A stretch of 40,324 nucleotides of DNA, from the NCBI GenBank assembly GCA_019637645.1, contig JAHBVH010000076.1, positions 1 to 40,324 on the forward strand. The letters run 5' to 3'. Shown here piece by piece: positions 1-7,780 of the stretch. How positions within the stretch are numbered: position 1 is the first letter of the stretch; every line of letters starts with the position of its first letter. The stretch comes from Caldilineaceae bacterium (GTDB lineage Bacteria > Chloroflexota > Anaerolineae > Caldilineales > Caldilineaceae). Position numbers and translations under genes: made by a program. The notes beneath the pieces were generated by a model. The model was not told the origin of the DNA. It saw only the letters and a list, made by a program, of their open reading frames with translations, and searched no databases.

Positions 1-186
1 GCAGTTGAGCCTAATGCATCTACGCGCCATTTGCATGTGAGCAACAGCCAGGGTTTTATGGGTTTTGATATGGGGGCGCAGTCCAATGCCATGTTGGTCA
101 TAATAGCGTTGGTAGCGTTCGAGATTTTCTTCCAGGGCGTCAAGATCGAGGGTTAGAACCGGGGTATCAAGCTCATCCACGTACAT
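1..186 (-). CDS. D-threonine aldolase / D-serine dehydratase-like PLP enzyme, N-terminal fragment
   Basis: Only the first 62 codons lie in the window; the frame is open to the left edge, so the gene continues outside. The product opens with DELDTPVLTLDLDALEENL and continues with RPHIKTHKT. These match the start of the alanine-racemase-fold family that includes D-threonine aldolase and DSD1-type D-serine dehydratase. In that family the lysine of the HxKTHK motif (K41 here) forms the Schiff base with pyridoxal phosphate. The ATG at 186 is preceded on the minus strand by GAAGGAG about 9 bases upstream, which supports the start. The enzyme would cleave or dehydrate D-3-hydroxyamino acids in the cytoplasm. 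The substrate cannot be told from this fragment. Confidence 0.8.
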   Translation of the reverse strand, partial: MYVDELDTPVLTLDLDALEENLERYQRYYDQHGIGLRPHIKTHKTLAVAHMQMARRCIRLNC

Positions 187-787
187 TCTGCAGTCTCCTT
201 CTACGGTTCGTATCAGTGGTATAGATCCGTTGGTGGTGTGTCAGGCGATAGAGCGACGATGTGACGACAGTCAGCGGCAAACGGCGCTTGCCCCAAGCCA
301 GCCGCCTGTCGCTCAACCGCACAGCCGCAGGGTCGTTCAGCGGTGGGTTTATGTTCCATTGTACCACAGGCAAGGCAAAACGCGCAGCCCCCTTACACAG
401 ATAGCACCCCACCGATTCTACCCGTTGGCCCGTGCCATCCAGAGAGGGAACGCGGAATTCTACGTAGAAGATGGGGGTTGACGTCGAGTAAATTAATGGT
501 ACAATAAGGCACAAACCCTCTTTCCTTTTCACAGCGCAACACAGTGCAATAGACTGGCCCGAATCGCCCATGCTTGCGTTGCCATTTCCAACCAGATGCC
601 ATACCGACCCAAACCGAACGTAAATGCGTACGGTTTCATTGAAAGGCTCATCTTGACAACTCCGCAGAGGGCAATTCGATAGAATGCGACTCTTTGTGCC
701 ATCATCATGCCATCATCCGTTGGGGTGTAAAGCCAAAGTTGATCAGTGAGCGTTATCCAAAATTACCCACCCATTGAAAGGATTTTT
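187..787. other. non-coding stretch, no convincing gene
   Basis: About 600 bases lie between two divergently read genes. Short open frames here (for example 230-481 and 393-602) overlap each other on opposite strands, lack ribosome-binding sites and give unfamiliar Arg/Pro/His-rich translations. A TTGACA at 653-658 is followed by TAGAAT at 680-685, but the 21-base spacing is too long for a good sigma-70 promoter. It is only a weak candidate for driving the downstream ThuA-like gene. I saw no RNA gene or repeat. Confidence 0.5.
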
Positions 788-1432
788 ATGAAAAAGGCCC
801 TGATTGTCTGGGGAGGCTGGGACGGCCATGAACCCAAGCAGTGCACCGACATTTTTGCGCCGCTCTTGCGCGAGCGTGGTTATGCGGTCACCATTTCTGA
901 CACGCTGGATATTTATTTGAACAGCGAATTTATGCTCGCGCTTGATCTCGTTGTCCCGATTTGGACGATGGGTACGATCACGCGCGACCAGGAAAAAGGC
1001 TTACTCACGGCCATCGCGAGTGGCGTGGGTATTGGCGGTTGGCATGGTGGCATGGCCGATGCCTTTCGTAACAACACCGAATATCAATGGATGGTCGGCG
1101 GCCAGTGGGTAGCCCATCCAGGCAATATTATTGACTACACAGTCAACATTACCGACCATACCGATCCGATCACCGCTGGGCTGAACGACTTTACCATGCG
1201 CTCAGAGCAATATTACATGCATGTTGATCCGGCCAACCAAGTCTTGGCCACCACAACCTTCAGCGGGGAACATGCGGCTTGGGTAAAAGGCACAGTGATG
1301 CCGGTGGTCTGGAAGCGCATGTGGAACCAAGGCCGGGTCTTCTACTCTTCCCTGGGCCACCATGCCAGTGATTTTTCCGTGCCAGAGGCCAAAGAAATTC
1401 AGATTCGTGGGATGTTATGGGCCAGCCGGTAG
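788..1432 (+). CDS. ThuA-like domain protein (trehalose-utilization / glutamine-amidotransferase-like fold)
   Basis: The 214-residue product begins [16 protein letters not shown], keeps the central [12 protein letters not shown] motif (the ThuA 'G-hHG' turn) and ends with the typical [15 protein letters not shown] segment. ThuA-like proteins have a class-I glutamine-amidotransferase-like flavodoxin fold and are usually found near sugar catabolism genes; their biochemical role is not well settled. The upstream in-frame ATG at 746 is rejected because GAAAGGA at 776-782 sits 5 bases before the ATG at 788, and the family starts here. No signal peptide is present, so the protein is cytosolic. It appears to be a single-gene unit; no sugar-oxidation partner is adjacent. 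Confidence 0.88.
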   Translation: MKKALIVWGGWDGHEPKQCTDIFAPLLRERGYAVTISDTLDIYLNSEFMLALDLVVPIWTMGTITRDQEKGLLTAIASGVGIGGWHGGMADAFRNNTEYQWMVGGQWVAHPGNIIDYTVNITDHTDPITAGLNDFTMRSEQYYMHVDPANQVLATTTFSGEHAAWVKGTVMPVVWKRMWNQGRVFYSSLGHHASDFSVPEAKEIQIRGMLWASR

Positions 1433-2027
1433 ACCTTGGCTAGCAGAGCGACAGTTCGCAAGAAATGCGATCAACTTCACACCAAAAGTGAGGATTCAGG
1501 TTACAATAGGTCATGTAACACAGCGGGTAGGGTCGCGCTTAGGCTTACTACTCCCGTCATGAATTTGACGAAAAGTAAATATCGCTGATAAGCTGTTACA
1601 ACAATGCTGCACTACCAGCAGTAGCAGGTGCATCTAGGCGGTTTCCGGCCAGCCAATGATGCCAATAGGTTCTTTACGCTACTGTTGCATGATCGCTTGT
1701 CCCCATGCGCAGGTGATATGTCAACCTTGTTGAAATGGATTGCTCCCCTCCTCTCAATCTATTTTGACAATTCACGGATGCGCACTTCCTTGGTGCCGAT
1801 GAGGCCGCCGCCCGTAGGCAATCAGGTGTAGACTCTCGCCTGTGCCGCCTCAAAGACATAGATTCGGCGTACCGATTATGCGGTATGTCAATCATAAATC
1901 GTAGTGATCACACGCCATATGTTGAAAGTCTGATTCCTGTTACCTGAAAGTGTCGGTCACTCCCTTGTGAGGATATGTACTCACTTGTCATGATTCAAGC
2001 TGCCAAAATGATGAAAGGATCAATCAA
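1433..2027. other. non-coding stretch, no convincing gene
   Basis: About 595 bases between the ThuA-like gene and the exported-protein gene. Small frames on both strands (1628-1831 plus, 1674-1895 minus) overlap, have no ribosome-binding site and look random. No strong hairpin, repeat or promoter pair was found. The only certain signal is the GAAAGGA ribosome-binding site just before 2028. Confidence 0.5.
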
Positions 2028-3230
2028 ATGCGAAAAGGTGTAAAGAGAAGTGTTGCCTTACTCTTATCCATCTTGCTGCTCGTCTGTTCAGTGATGCCAA
2101 CATTTGCCCAAGAACTACCCGAACCCTTCTGTGGCGATCTAGATGCAGAAGACTGTGACATTCTCATTGCATCCCAGGAAGCCATGACCACCGTAGGCTC
2201 TGGCGTCTACAGCTCTGAAATCAACTTCCTCCTAGCCGGTATTCCTGGCCTCCCCCTTGACGAAGTCTCCTTCTCGCTGACCCAAGATGCAACCTATGCT
2301 ATCGATCCAGAATTAGCCCTCCAACTGGCTGAGATGCAAACTCTGCCACCGGAAGAGTTGGCCGAAAACATGGAAGCGATGGTTGACCTACTGCTGGAAG
2401 TCTATGCAACCTTAGCTTATCAAGGCGAAATGCATTTGACCCTGCCAGCCGATGTCGCCGAACTGATCGCGGCACAGGCACAAGTTCCCGTTCCCGAAGA
2501 AATTACCGTGAACATCGTTGTGGCCGACGGTTATGGCTATATCAACCTGGACGACTTGGCGGCGCTTGCACCTGGCACCGAAGGGTTGGAAGGTTGGGCG
2601 GGGATCGACCTGCTCACCCTAATGAAGGCTGGCCTAGAGGAAAGCGCCGCCTCATCTGGTGACATGAGTTCCATGGCTGGCTTTGGGGTGAGTAACTTCC
2701 TGACCACCGAAGAAGGCCGAGCGATGATCGAGCCCTACATTTCAGTCGAGCGCGAAGACGATGGAGCAGTGGATGGGCAAGACCTGGCGGTCTTCCAAAG
2801 CACCTTTAATCTAGGTGCTTTTGTGGGCAGCCCGCTCTTCCGCGATCTGCTCATCAGCCAACTAGACACGATCAATGCCTTGGCCGAAACCGAACTCACC
2901 GAGCAAGAACTCACCGAATCGCTGACCATGCTCTCCTTCGTTGCACCGATGTTGTTCGCTGGGCTTGATTTCCACACCAGCCAGTCCATTGGCGTAGACG
3001 ATCTTTTTGTCTACGAAAATGACTTTGTCTTTGCCTGGGATCTCTCTTCGCTTGTGGCAGTTGCCCGCATGGTAGACAGTGATGGCTCGATGGGCCTGAG
3101 CACCCTGCTGGGCAATGTTGAGCCAGTGATCAATCTCGAAGTGATAACCAGCGCGTCTGACCACAACAACGCGCCCGAAATCACAGCGCCAGAAGAGGCC
3201 CAGATCATCCCGTTGGAAGCCTTGCAATAA
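2028..3230 (+). CDS. exported protein of unknown function
   Basis: 400 residues. The N-terminus (KR-rich start, hydrophobic stretch at about 9-22, then TFA|QE) is a Sec signal peptide with a type-I cleavage site near residue 27. The mature part is acidic and Leu/Ala/Glu-rich. A Cys pair (FCGDLDAEDCD, about residues 34-44) right after the signal could form a disulfide. No catalytic motif was recognised. The pattern of beta-like blocks and amphipathic helices is reminiscent of LppX/LolA-like lipid carriers or extracytoplasmic solute-sensing proteins, but this is only an impression. The start is supported by GAAAGGA upstream of the ATG. The gene stands alone and is followed by a strong hairpin at 3297-3338. 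Confidence 0.75.
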   Translation: MRKGVKRSVALLLSILLLVCSVMPTFAQELPEPFCGDLDAEDCDILIASQEAMTTVGSGVYSSEINFLLAGIPGLPLDEVSFSLTQDATYAIDPELALQLAEMQTLPPEELAENMEAMVDLLLEVYATLAYQGEMHLTLPADVAELIAAQAQVPVPEEITVNIVVADGYGYINLDDLAALAPGTEGLEGWAGIDLLTLMKAGLEESAASSGDMSSMAGFGVSNFLTTEEGRAMIEPYISVEREDDGAVDGQDLAVFQSTFNLGAFVGSPLFRDLLISQLDTINALAETELTEQELTESLTMLSFVAPMLFAGLDFHTSQSIGVDDLFVYENDFVFAWDLSSLVAVARMVDSDGSMGLSTLLGNVEPVINLEVITSASDHNNAPEITAPEEAQIIPLEALQ

Positions 3231-3296
3231 GCACGATAGCCGCCATAGCGACGTTGTCATGGCTATCAATGCCATAGGACGGCGCTATGCCTGACG

Positions 3297-3338
3297 GGAG
3301 ACAGTGCTGCCTAGTTACCCTAGTTCAGCACTGTCTCC
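3297..3338 (+). terminator. perfect 13-bp hairpin, possible terminator without a U-tract
   Basis: GGAGACAGTGCTG (3297-3309) is repeated as an exact inverse complement at 3326-3338 with a 16-base loop. It sits 66 bases after the stop of the exported-protein gene and before the MEMO gene. No T-run follows, so it may be a Rho-dependent or factor-assisted end, or an mRNA 3'-stabilising stem. Confidence 0.5.
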
Positions 3339-3395
3339 AAACCCCTGGCAACGCCGCCAAGTACGTACACTCGCTACTGTAACGCTCAAGCTGCT

Positions 3396-4691
3396 ATGAT
3401 GCGCTATCCACAGCGCCCATCCAAGAGCGTTTTACCCACATATTCCATGAAATCTTCAAATTCTATATACCCAAAGCTGCGGTCACTCTCGGTTCGTCAT
3501 CATACGCAGGATGGCCGCCCCTACCTGCATCTGAGCGATCCGCAACGAATTACCGAGGCGGCGCTGTTGGTGCCCCAACCGCTCGGTGCGCTCCTGGCGT
3601 TTTGTGACGGCGCGCACAATCCCCAAGCCATGGTAACAGCCTTTCAGCGCCACGCGGGGAGCGAATTGCCGCTTTCCATCGTCGAAGAGCTCCTCCGCCA
3701 TTTAGACGAAGCACTCATGCTGGAAAACGAACGGTTTCATGCCGCTTATGCCGAGCTACGAACGGCTTACCGCACCGCCCCCTATCGCCCGGCAGCCCTG
3801 GCTGGGCGATCCTACCCAGCGCAAAAACAACCCCTATGGCGGCGGCTGCAAGATTATCTCGAAGCGGCGGATACGATTGAACCCGTTCCAATCGATTGGT
3901 CACGGCCCGTTGGCTTGTTGAGCCCCCATATCGACTATCCGCGCGGGGGCGCTGTCTACGCGCAAATTTGGAAACGCGCGGCCCAGGTGGCACGCGAAGC
4001 TGAACTCGCAATTATGCTTGGTACCGATCACTATGGTGCGGATGCCTTTACCTTGACGCGGCAACATTATGCCACGCCCTATGGGGTGCTCCCCACCGAC
4101 CAAGCCGTGGTCGATCAACTGGCACAGGTCATTGGCGAAGAAGCCGCCTTTGCTGGTGAGCTACGCCACCGGGGTGAACATTCGCTAGAGTTGGTGGCCG
4201 TTTGGCTCCACCATATGCGTGCGGGCCAAGCCTGCCCCTTTGTCCCCATTCTCTGTGGTGGCCTGCATCGCTTCTTCCAAAAGGGGGCAACGCCAGCCCA
4301 AGATCCCCTGCTCAACCGCGTCATTGCGACGCTGCAGCAAGCAACCAAGGGCCGTCGTACCCTTGTGATTGCTTCCGGCGATCTCGCCCACGTTGGGCCA
4401 GCCTTTGGCGGCGCGCCCCTGACAACAGCAGGCCGACAGCAGCTACAGGCCGCCGATCAGCAATTGATCAACCGGATGAGCAATGGCGATAGTGAGGGAT
4501 TCTTTGATGCCATCCAGCAAATACGCGACGCGAACAACGTTTGTGGCGTCGCCCCGATCTATCTCACCATGCGTACCTTGGGCGCGGCGATTGGCAGCCC
4601 CATCCGTGGCGAACAGGTGGGCTATGCTACCTGCCCAGCCGATGATGATGGCACTTCGGTGGTCACGGTGGGCGGCATGCTCTTTCAATAG
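3396..4691 (+). CDS. MEMO-family protein (AmmeMemoRadiSam system protein B) with extra N-terminal domain
   Basis: 431 residues. From about residue 170 the MEMO fold is clear: LLSPHIDYPRGG (His178), GTDHYG (His212), HRGEHSLE, FVPILCGG, IASGDLAHVGPAFGG, NNVCGVAPIY and a final GYATCPADDDGTSVV. These correspond to the His/His/Cys iron- or copper-binding pocket of human MEMO1, which is related to extradiol dioxygenases. Residues about 27-110 form a separate domain with a winged-helix/PqqD-like pattern (ALLAFCDGAHNPQAMVTAF, then LLRHLDEALMLENERF). That extension is found in some bacterial MEMO proteins. The usual partners, AMMECR1 and a radical SAM protein, are not adjacent. No Shine-Dalgarno marks the start; Met18 (3447) is an alternative. 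Confidence 0.88.
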   Translation: MMRYPQRPSKSVLPTYSMKSSNSIYPKLRSLSVRHHTQDGRPYLHLSDPQRITEAALLVPQPLGALLAFCDGAHNPQAMVTAFQRHAGSELPLSIVEELLRHLDEALMLENERFHAAYAELRTAYRTAPYRPAALAGRSYPAQKQPLWRRLQDYLEAADTIEPVPIDWSRPVGLLSPHIDYPRGGAVYAQIWKRAAQVAREAELAIMLGTDHYGADAFTLTRQHYATPYGVLPTDQAVVDQLAQVIGEEAAFAGELRHRGEHSLELVAVWLHHMRAGQACPFVPILCGGLHRFFQKGATPAQDPLLNRVIATLQQATKGRRTLVIASGDLAHVGPAFGGAPLTTAGRQQLQAADQQLINRMSNGDSEGFFDAIQQIRDANNVCGVAPIYLTMRTLGAAIGSPIRGEQVGYATCPADDDGTSVVTVGGMLFQ

Positions 4692-4826
4692 AGGCAACGC
4701 GTTGGCGGTTGTGGGAAGCAGAGCGCCAAGCGGATGACAAAATTTTGAACATCGGCCAGCTCTGGTGGCCTATCGATCAAAGGCATACGCTCTTTTTCAA
4801 TTTCGTTGGAACAATCTGTTTTACGG

Positions 4827-4853
4827 GCTCGTCTTTATCCCGGATAGACGAGC
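4827..4853. other. 8-bp perfect hairpin
   Basis: GCTCGTCT (4827-4834) pairs exactly with AGACGAGC (4846-4853) around an 11-base loop, in the 287-base gap between the MEMO gene and the SIMPL gene. There is no T-run after it. It may be a weak terminator or mRNA stem. Confidence 0.35.
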
Positions 4854-4978
4854 AACAGTAGATAGGGCCCGATTTACTCGCTTAGTTAACCGCGCTAGTC
4901 CAGATAACTATTGCCATATCAATACTGATGCGCAACCCCGATGAAGCATCAACAGACTATGAAGAAGGATTCTCTATC

Positions 4979-5755
4979 ATGTTTCAACGAAAATCACTCC
5001 ATTGGATCAGCACTGGCTTTTTGCTGGTTGCCCTCCTTGCCGGTGCGGTAGCTTCCCGCATCTTCGATTTCTCAGCGGCTCAGGTCGCTCATGCCCAAAG
5101 CACGATCCCGGCATTGCCACGCACCATTACGGTCGTTGGTGAGGGGAAAGTCAAAATTAAGCCGGATATCGCCCGTGCCCAAATTGGGGTGGAAGTGATG
5201 AAGTCGAGTGTCAAAGAAGCCAGCGATGCCAATAAAGTTGCCTTGGAGGCCGTCCTTGCCGCGCTGAAAGAGCAAGGAATTGAGGAAAAGGATATTCAGA
5301 CTTCGGGGTTTAGCATCTATGCCGAGCGCTATGGTGCAGACGGTCCGCTGCCAGAAAACCAGACCAATTATCGAGTCACCAATACCGTTTCGGTGGTGAT
5401 CCGCGATCTGGAAAAAGTGGGGGCCGTGCTAGATGCCGCCATTGAAGCCGGGGCCAACAATATCTATGGCGTTGAATTTGGCCTAGACAAGACTGATACC
5501 GTGGAAGGCGAAGCCCGGGCCGGTGCCATTGCCGATGCCAAAGCCAAGGCTGAAGAATTAGCCGAACTGACCAGTGTGACGGTTGGTGGCGTGGTGAGCA
5601 TCAGCGAAGTGATCGGCAGCGGTGGTGGTTACTACAACGCTTCTAACTTCAATCAGCTGGATCGTGGCATGGGCGGCGGTGCTGCCACCCCCATCTCGCC
5701 CGGCGAATTGGAACTCACCCTCCAACTGCAAGTTGTCTATGAAATTGGCGAGTAA
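4979..5755 (+). CDS. SIMPL domain (DUF541) exported protein
   Basis: 258 residues. A signal peptide or N-terminal anchor (hydrophobic at about 9-25, AHAQS near residue 37-41) precedes a DUF541/SIMPL domain. That domain opens with ITVVGEGKVKIKPDIA, continues with LKEQGIEEKDIQTSGFSI and ends with the TPISPGELELTLQLQVVYEI strand. SIMPL proteins (E. coli YggE, mouse SIMPL) are periplasmic or extracellular proteins that can oligomerise. YggE is linked to oxidative-stress tolerance, but the molecular function is unknown. GAAGGA about 9 bases before the ATG at 4979 decides the start over an earlier in-frame ATG at 4928. The gene ends in a strong intrinsic terminator. Confidence 0.9.
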   Translation: MFQRKSLHWISTGFLLVALLAGAVASRIFDFSAAQVAHAQSTIPALPRTITVVGEGKVKIKPDIARAQIGVEVMKSSVKEASDANKVALEAVLAALKEQGIEEKDIQTSGFSIYAERYGADGPLPENQTNYRVTNTVSVVIRDLEKVGAVLDAAIEAGANNIYGVEFGLDKTDTVEGEARAGAIADAKAKAEELAELTSVTVGGVVSISEVIGSGGGYYNASNFNQLDRGMGGGAATPISPGELELTLQLQVVYEIGE

Positions 5756-5816
5756 GGAACAACGTAACGACGCCATCAGATAGGCTCGTTACCCGTCGTC
5801 GCCACCACTCGCACCC

Positions 5817-5862
5817 AAACAAGGCGGCCGTCATCTGCATGATGACGGCCGCCTTGTTTTTT
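5817..5862 (+). terminator. strong intrinsic terminator after the SIMPL gene
   Basis: A perfect 19-bp stem (arms 5817-5835 and 5841-5859, core GGCGGCCGTCAT) with a 5-base loop TGCAT is followed by a T-run to 5862. The A-rich left flank also makes it usable in the reverse direction. It cleanly separates the SIMPL gene from the enolase-like gene. Confidence 0.92.
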
Positions 5863-5995
5863 GCCAAAAGCAAAATCCGTTGAAGACAATTTTTCTGTAA
5901 GGCAAACGCAGGCTACAATTTGCCTATTATTGAGATTCAACTTTGCCCCGAGCCACCAATCATTCAACCAACCTTGACACCATAGAAAGTAACGC

Positions 5996-7264
5996 ATGGC
6001 GACCATTACTCATCTTTCCGGCCTGGAAATTCTCGATAGCCGTGGCCGACCAACCGTACAAGCGACCTGCCGCCTGGCAAGTGGCGCGATCGGCACGGCG
6101 TCGGCCCCCTCGGGGGCCTCAACCGGGGCCGCCGAGGCACACGAATTGCGCGATGGCGACCCCGCTCGCTATCGCGGCTTGGGCTGTCGGCGTGCCGTAG
6201 CCAATGTTCAGGGCGAGCTGGCCCAAGCACTTATTGGGCGTACTTTTGCCACCCAACAGGAGCTGGACCACGCGATGCTCGCGCTGGATGGCACTCCTAC
6301 CAAAGGCCGCCTAGGCGCCAATGCCATTTTAGCAATTTCCCTGGCCTTTGCGCGTGCCGTCGCGGCGGAACAACAGCAGCCCCTCTACCATTATTTTGCC
6401 ACGTTGCTTAGCCAGCCACTGCCCCAACGCTTGCCGCGCCCAACGATCAATCTCTTTAGTGGCGGGAAACATGCTGGCGGGCAAGCCCCACTGCAAGATG
6501 TGTTAGTCGTGGCAAAAGCGGCGCAGACCATTGATGAGCTTATGGCGATGACGGTGGCAGTCTTTCAAGCTGCCGCGGATCTCTGCCAGCGTAACTATGG
6601 GATGCGCCTGCTCACCGCCGACGAAGGAGGGTTAGCACCGCCCTTTGCGGATGCCGAAACGATGCTCCGTGATGCGGTCGCGGCGATCGAGGCTGCGGGT
6701 CTTGCGCCGGGCCGCGATGTTGTGCTAGCCGTGGATGTGGCATCTAGCCATTTCTATGCCAATGGCCTTTATCATCTGGGACCAAAGCCGTTGAGTGGCG
6801 TGGAGATGGTAGAGCAAATTGGCCGTTGGCTCGAACGCTACCCGATCGTCAGTGTGGAAGATGGCCTCGCCGAAGAAGATTGGGCCCACTGGCCTTTGCT
6901 CTACGAACGGATTGGCAAGCAGGCCCTGGTCTTGGGCGATGATCTGCTCTGCACAAATCCAGAACGGATTCGCCGTGCGATTAGTGAACAGGCGGCCAAT
7001 GCGCTCCTCCTCAAAGTCAATCAAATCGGCACGCTGAGCGAAGCCGCCGAAGCTTATGCCTTGGCCCGTAGCGCCGGTTGGATGGTCACCATTAGCGCGC
7101 GCAGTGGCGAAACGGAAGATCATTGGCTTGCGGATCTTGCCGTTGGCTGGGGCGGCGATCAACTGAAAGTGGGGTCCGTCACCCAGTCCGAACGGCTGGC
7201 TAAATATAATCGCCTGCTCGCCATCGAAGCCGAGACGGGATGGCCCGTGGTCGATTGGCCCTAG
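5996..7264 (+). CDS. enolase-family protein with two altered active-site residues
   Basis: 422 residues, the full enolase length, collinear with phosphopyruvate hydratase: ILDSRGRPTV, PSGASTG loop, ELRDGD, LDGTPTKGRLGANAIL, NLFSGGKHAGG (His159), DEGGLAPPF (Glu210), metal ligands in LAVDVASSHFY (Asp247), SVEDGLAEEDW and LGDDLLCTN, the catalytic lysine in LLLKVNQIGTLSE, and a C-terminal SERLAKYNRLL. Two catalytic positions differ. The glutamate of the usual QEF motif is aspartate (LQDVLVV, Asp168). The histidine of the S-H-R-S-G-E-T-E-D motif is alanine (SARSGETED, Ala368). Metal binding and the base lysine look intact, so the protein may be a slow enolase or an enolase-fold enzyme for another substrate. 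Only a weak GAAAG lies before the ATG. No glycolytic neighbours. Confidence 0.85.
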   Translation: MATITHLSGLEILDSRGRPTVQATCRLASGAIGTASAPSGASTGAAEAHELRDGDPARYRGLGCRRAVANVQGELAQALIGRTFATQQELDHAMLALDGTPTKGRLGANAILAISLAFARAVAAEQQQPLYHYFATLLSQPLPQRLPRPTINLFSGGKHAGGQAPLQDVLVVAKAAQTIDELMAMTVAVFQAAADLCQRNYGMRLLTADEGGLAPPFADAETMLRDAVAAIEAAGLAPGRDVVLAVDVASSHFYANGLYHLGPKPLSGVEMVEQIGRWLERYPIVSVEDGLAEEDWAHWPLLYERIGKQALVLGDDLLCTNPERIRRAISEQAANALLLKVNQIGTLSEAAEAYALARSAGWMVTISARSGETEDHWLADLAVGWGGDQLKVGSVTQSERLAKYNRLLAIEAETGWPVVDWP

Positions 7265-7293
7265 TCATTGGCTTTTGCGGTGAATTCGTAAAG

Positions 7294-7322
7294 CTGACCA
7301 GCACTTGACGGGTGCTGGTCAG
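7294..7322. terminator. bidirectional hairpin between converging genes
   Basis: CTGACCAGCAC (7294-7304) and its exact inverse complement (7312-7322) enclose a 7-base loop. The hairpin sits between the stop of the enolase-like gene and the stop of the barstar gene, where both transcripts must end. There is no long T-run on either side. Confidence 0.6.
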
Positions 7323-7342
7323 TGGGGCAACACGGCCCACGC

Positions 7343-7780
7343 TTACGCTAACTTCTCTATATCCCGCGCATACCACCACGTTCGACTGAGCAGAATGTAA
7401 AAGGGAATCTCCTTGGTTTGCCAAAAGGCAGCCACCGCCGTCAGGATCGAATGTGCGGTCGCCCAGGCTTCGCGTTCGTTCCAGGCTAAATGCCAGACGC
7501 CATCATAGATCAAGAGATAGCCCGTGGCCGGTGCCCAGGAAAGATCGCGCATGGCCTCCTCAAAAGCATCCCAATTAGGCCGAACATAGGCCGGGAAATC
7601 CATGGTTGCGCTGGCGACGCGCAAGAAGTCGGCTTTGGTCGTCACCACTTCGCCATCGATGAAAAAACCACGCCAGCCTTGGCGCGCCAAGGGAGCAATC
7701 ACATAATCAGGGTGCATCTGAGGGGTACGATAGATACCCGGGGGGCGTGCGCCACTGAGAATAAGTTCGCTGATGTTCAT
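7343..7780 (-). CDS. barstar-family ribonuclease inhibitor
   Basis: 145 residues from the preferred start. The core reads FFIDGEVVTTKADFLRVA, then DFPAYVRPNWDAFEEAMRDL, then GYLLIYDGVWHLAW. This is the barstar (barnase inhibitor) pattern, whose NWDAxxDxL helix blocks the RNase active site. Asp71 matches barstar Asp35. The partner position of barstar Asp39 is Glu75 here, a conservative change. The gene lies immediately downstream of a guanyl-specific RNase gene. Its ATG (7780-7778) overlaps that gene's TGA (7779-7777) in an ATGA arrangement, implying translational coupling. An ATG five codons upstream (7795) is also possible. The product is cytosolic and about 50 residues longer than classical barstar, with an extra N-terminal segment. 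Confidence 0.9.
   Translation of the reverse strand: MNISELILSGARPPGIYRTPQMHPDYVIAPLARQGWRGFFIDGEVVTTKADFLRVASATMDFPAYVRPNWDAFEEAMRDLSWAPATGYLLIYDGVWHLAWNEREAWATAHSILTAVAAFWQTKEIPFYILLSRTWWYARDIEKLA

Noticed and set aside
230..602. Several overlapping short open frames on both strands near the left edge
   Set aside because: They overlap each other on opposite strands, lack ribosome-binding sites and give Arg/Pro-rich translations with no family pattern.
5880..5919. Promoter for the enolase-like gene (TTGAAG and TACAAT)
   Set aside because: The two elements are 28 bases apart and no better -35 lies at the right distance.
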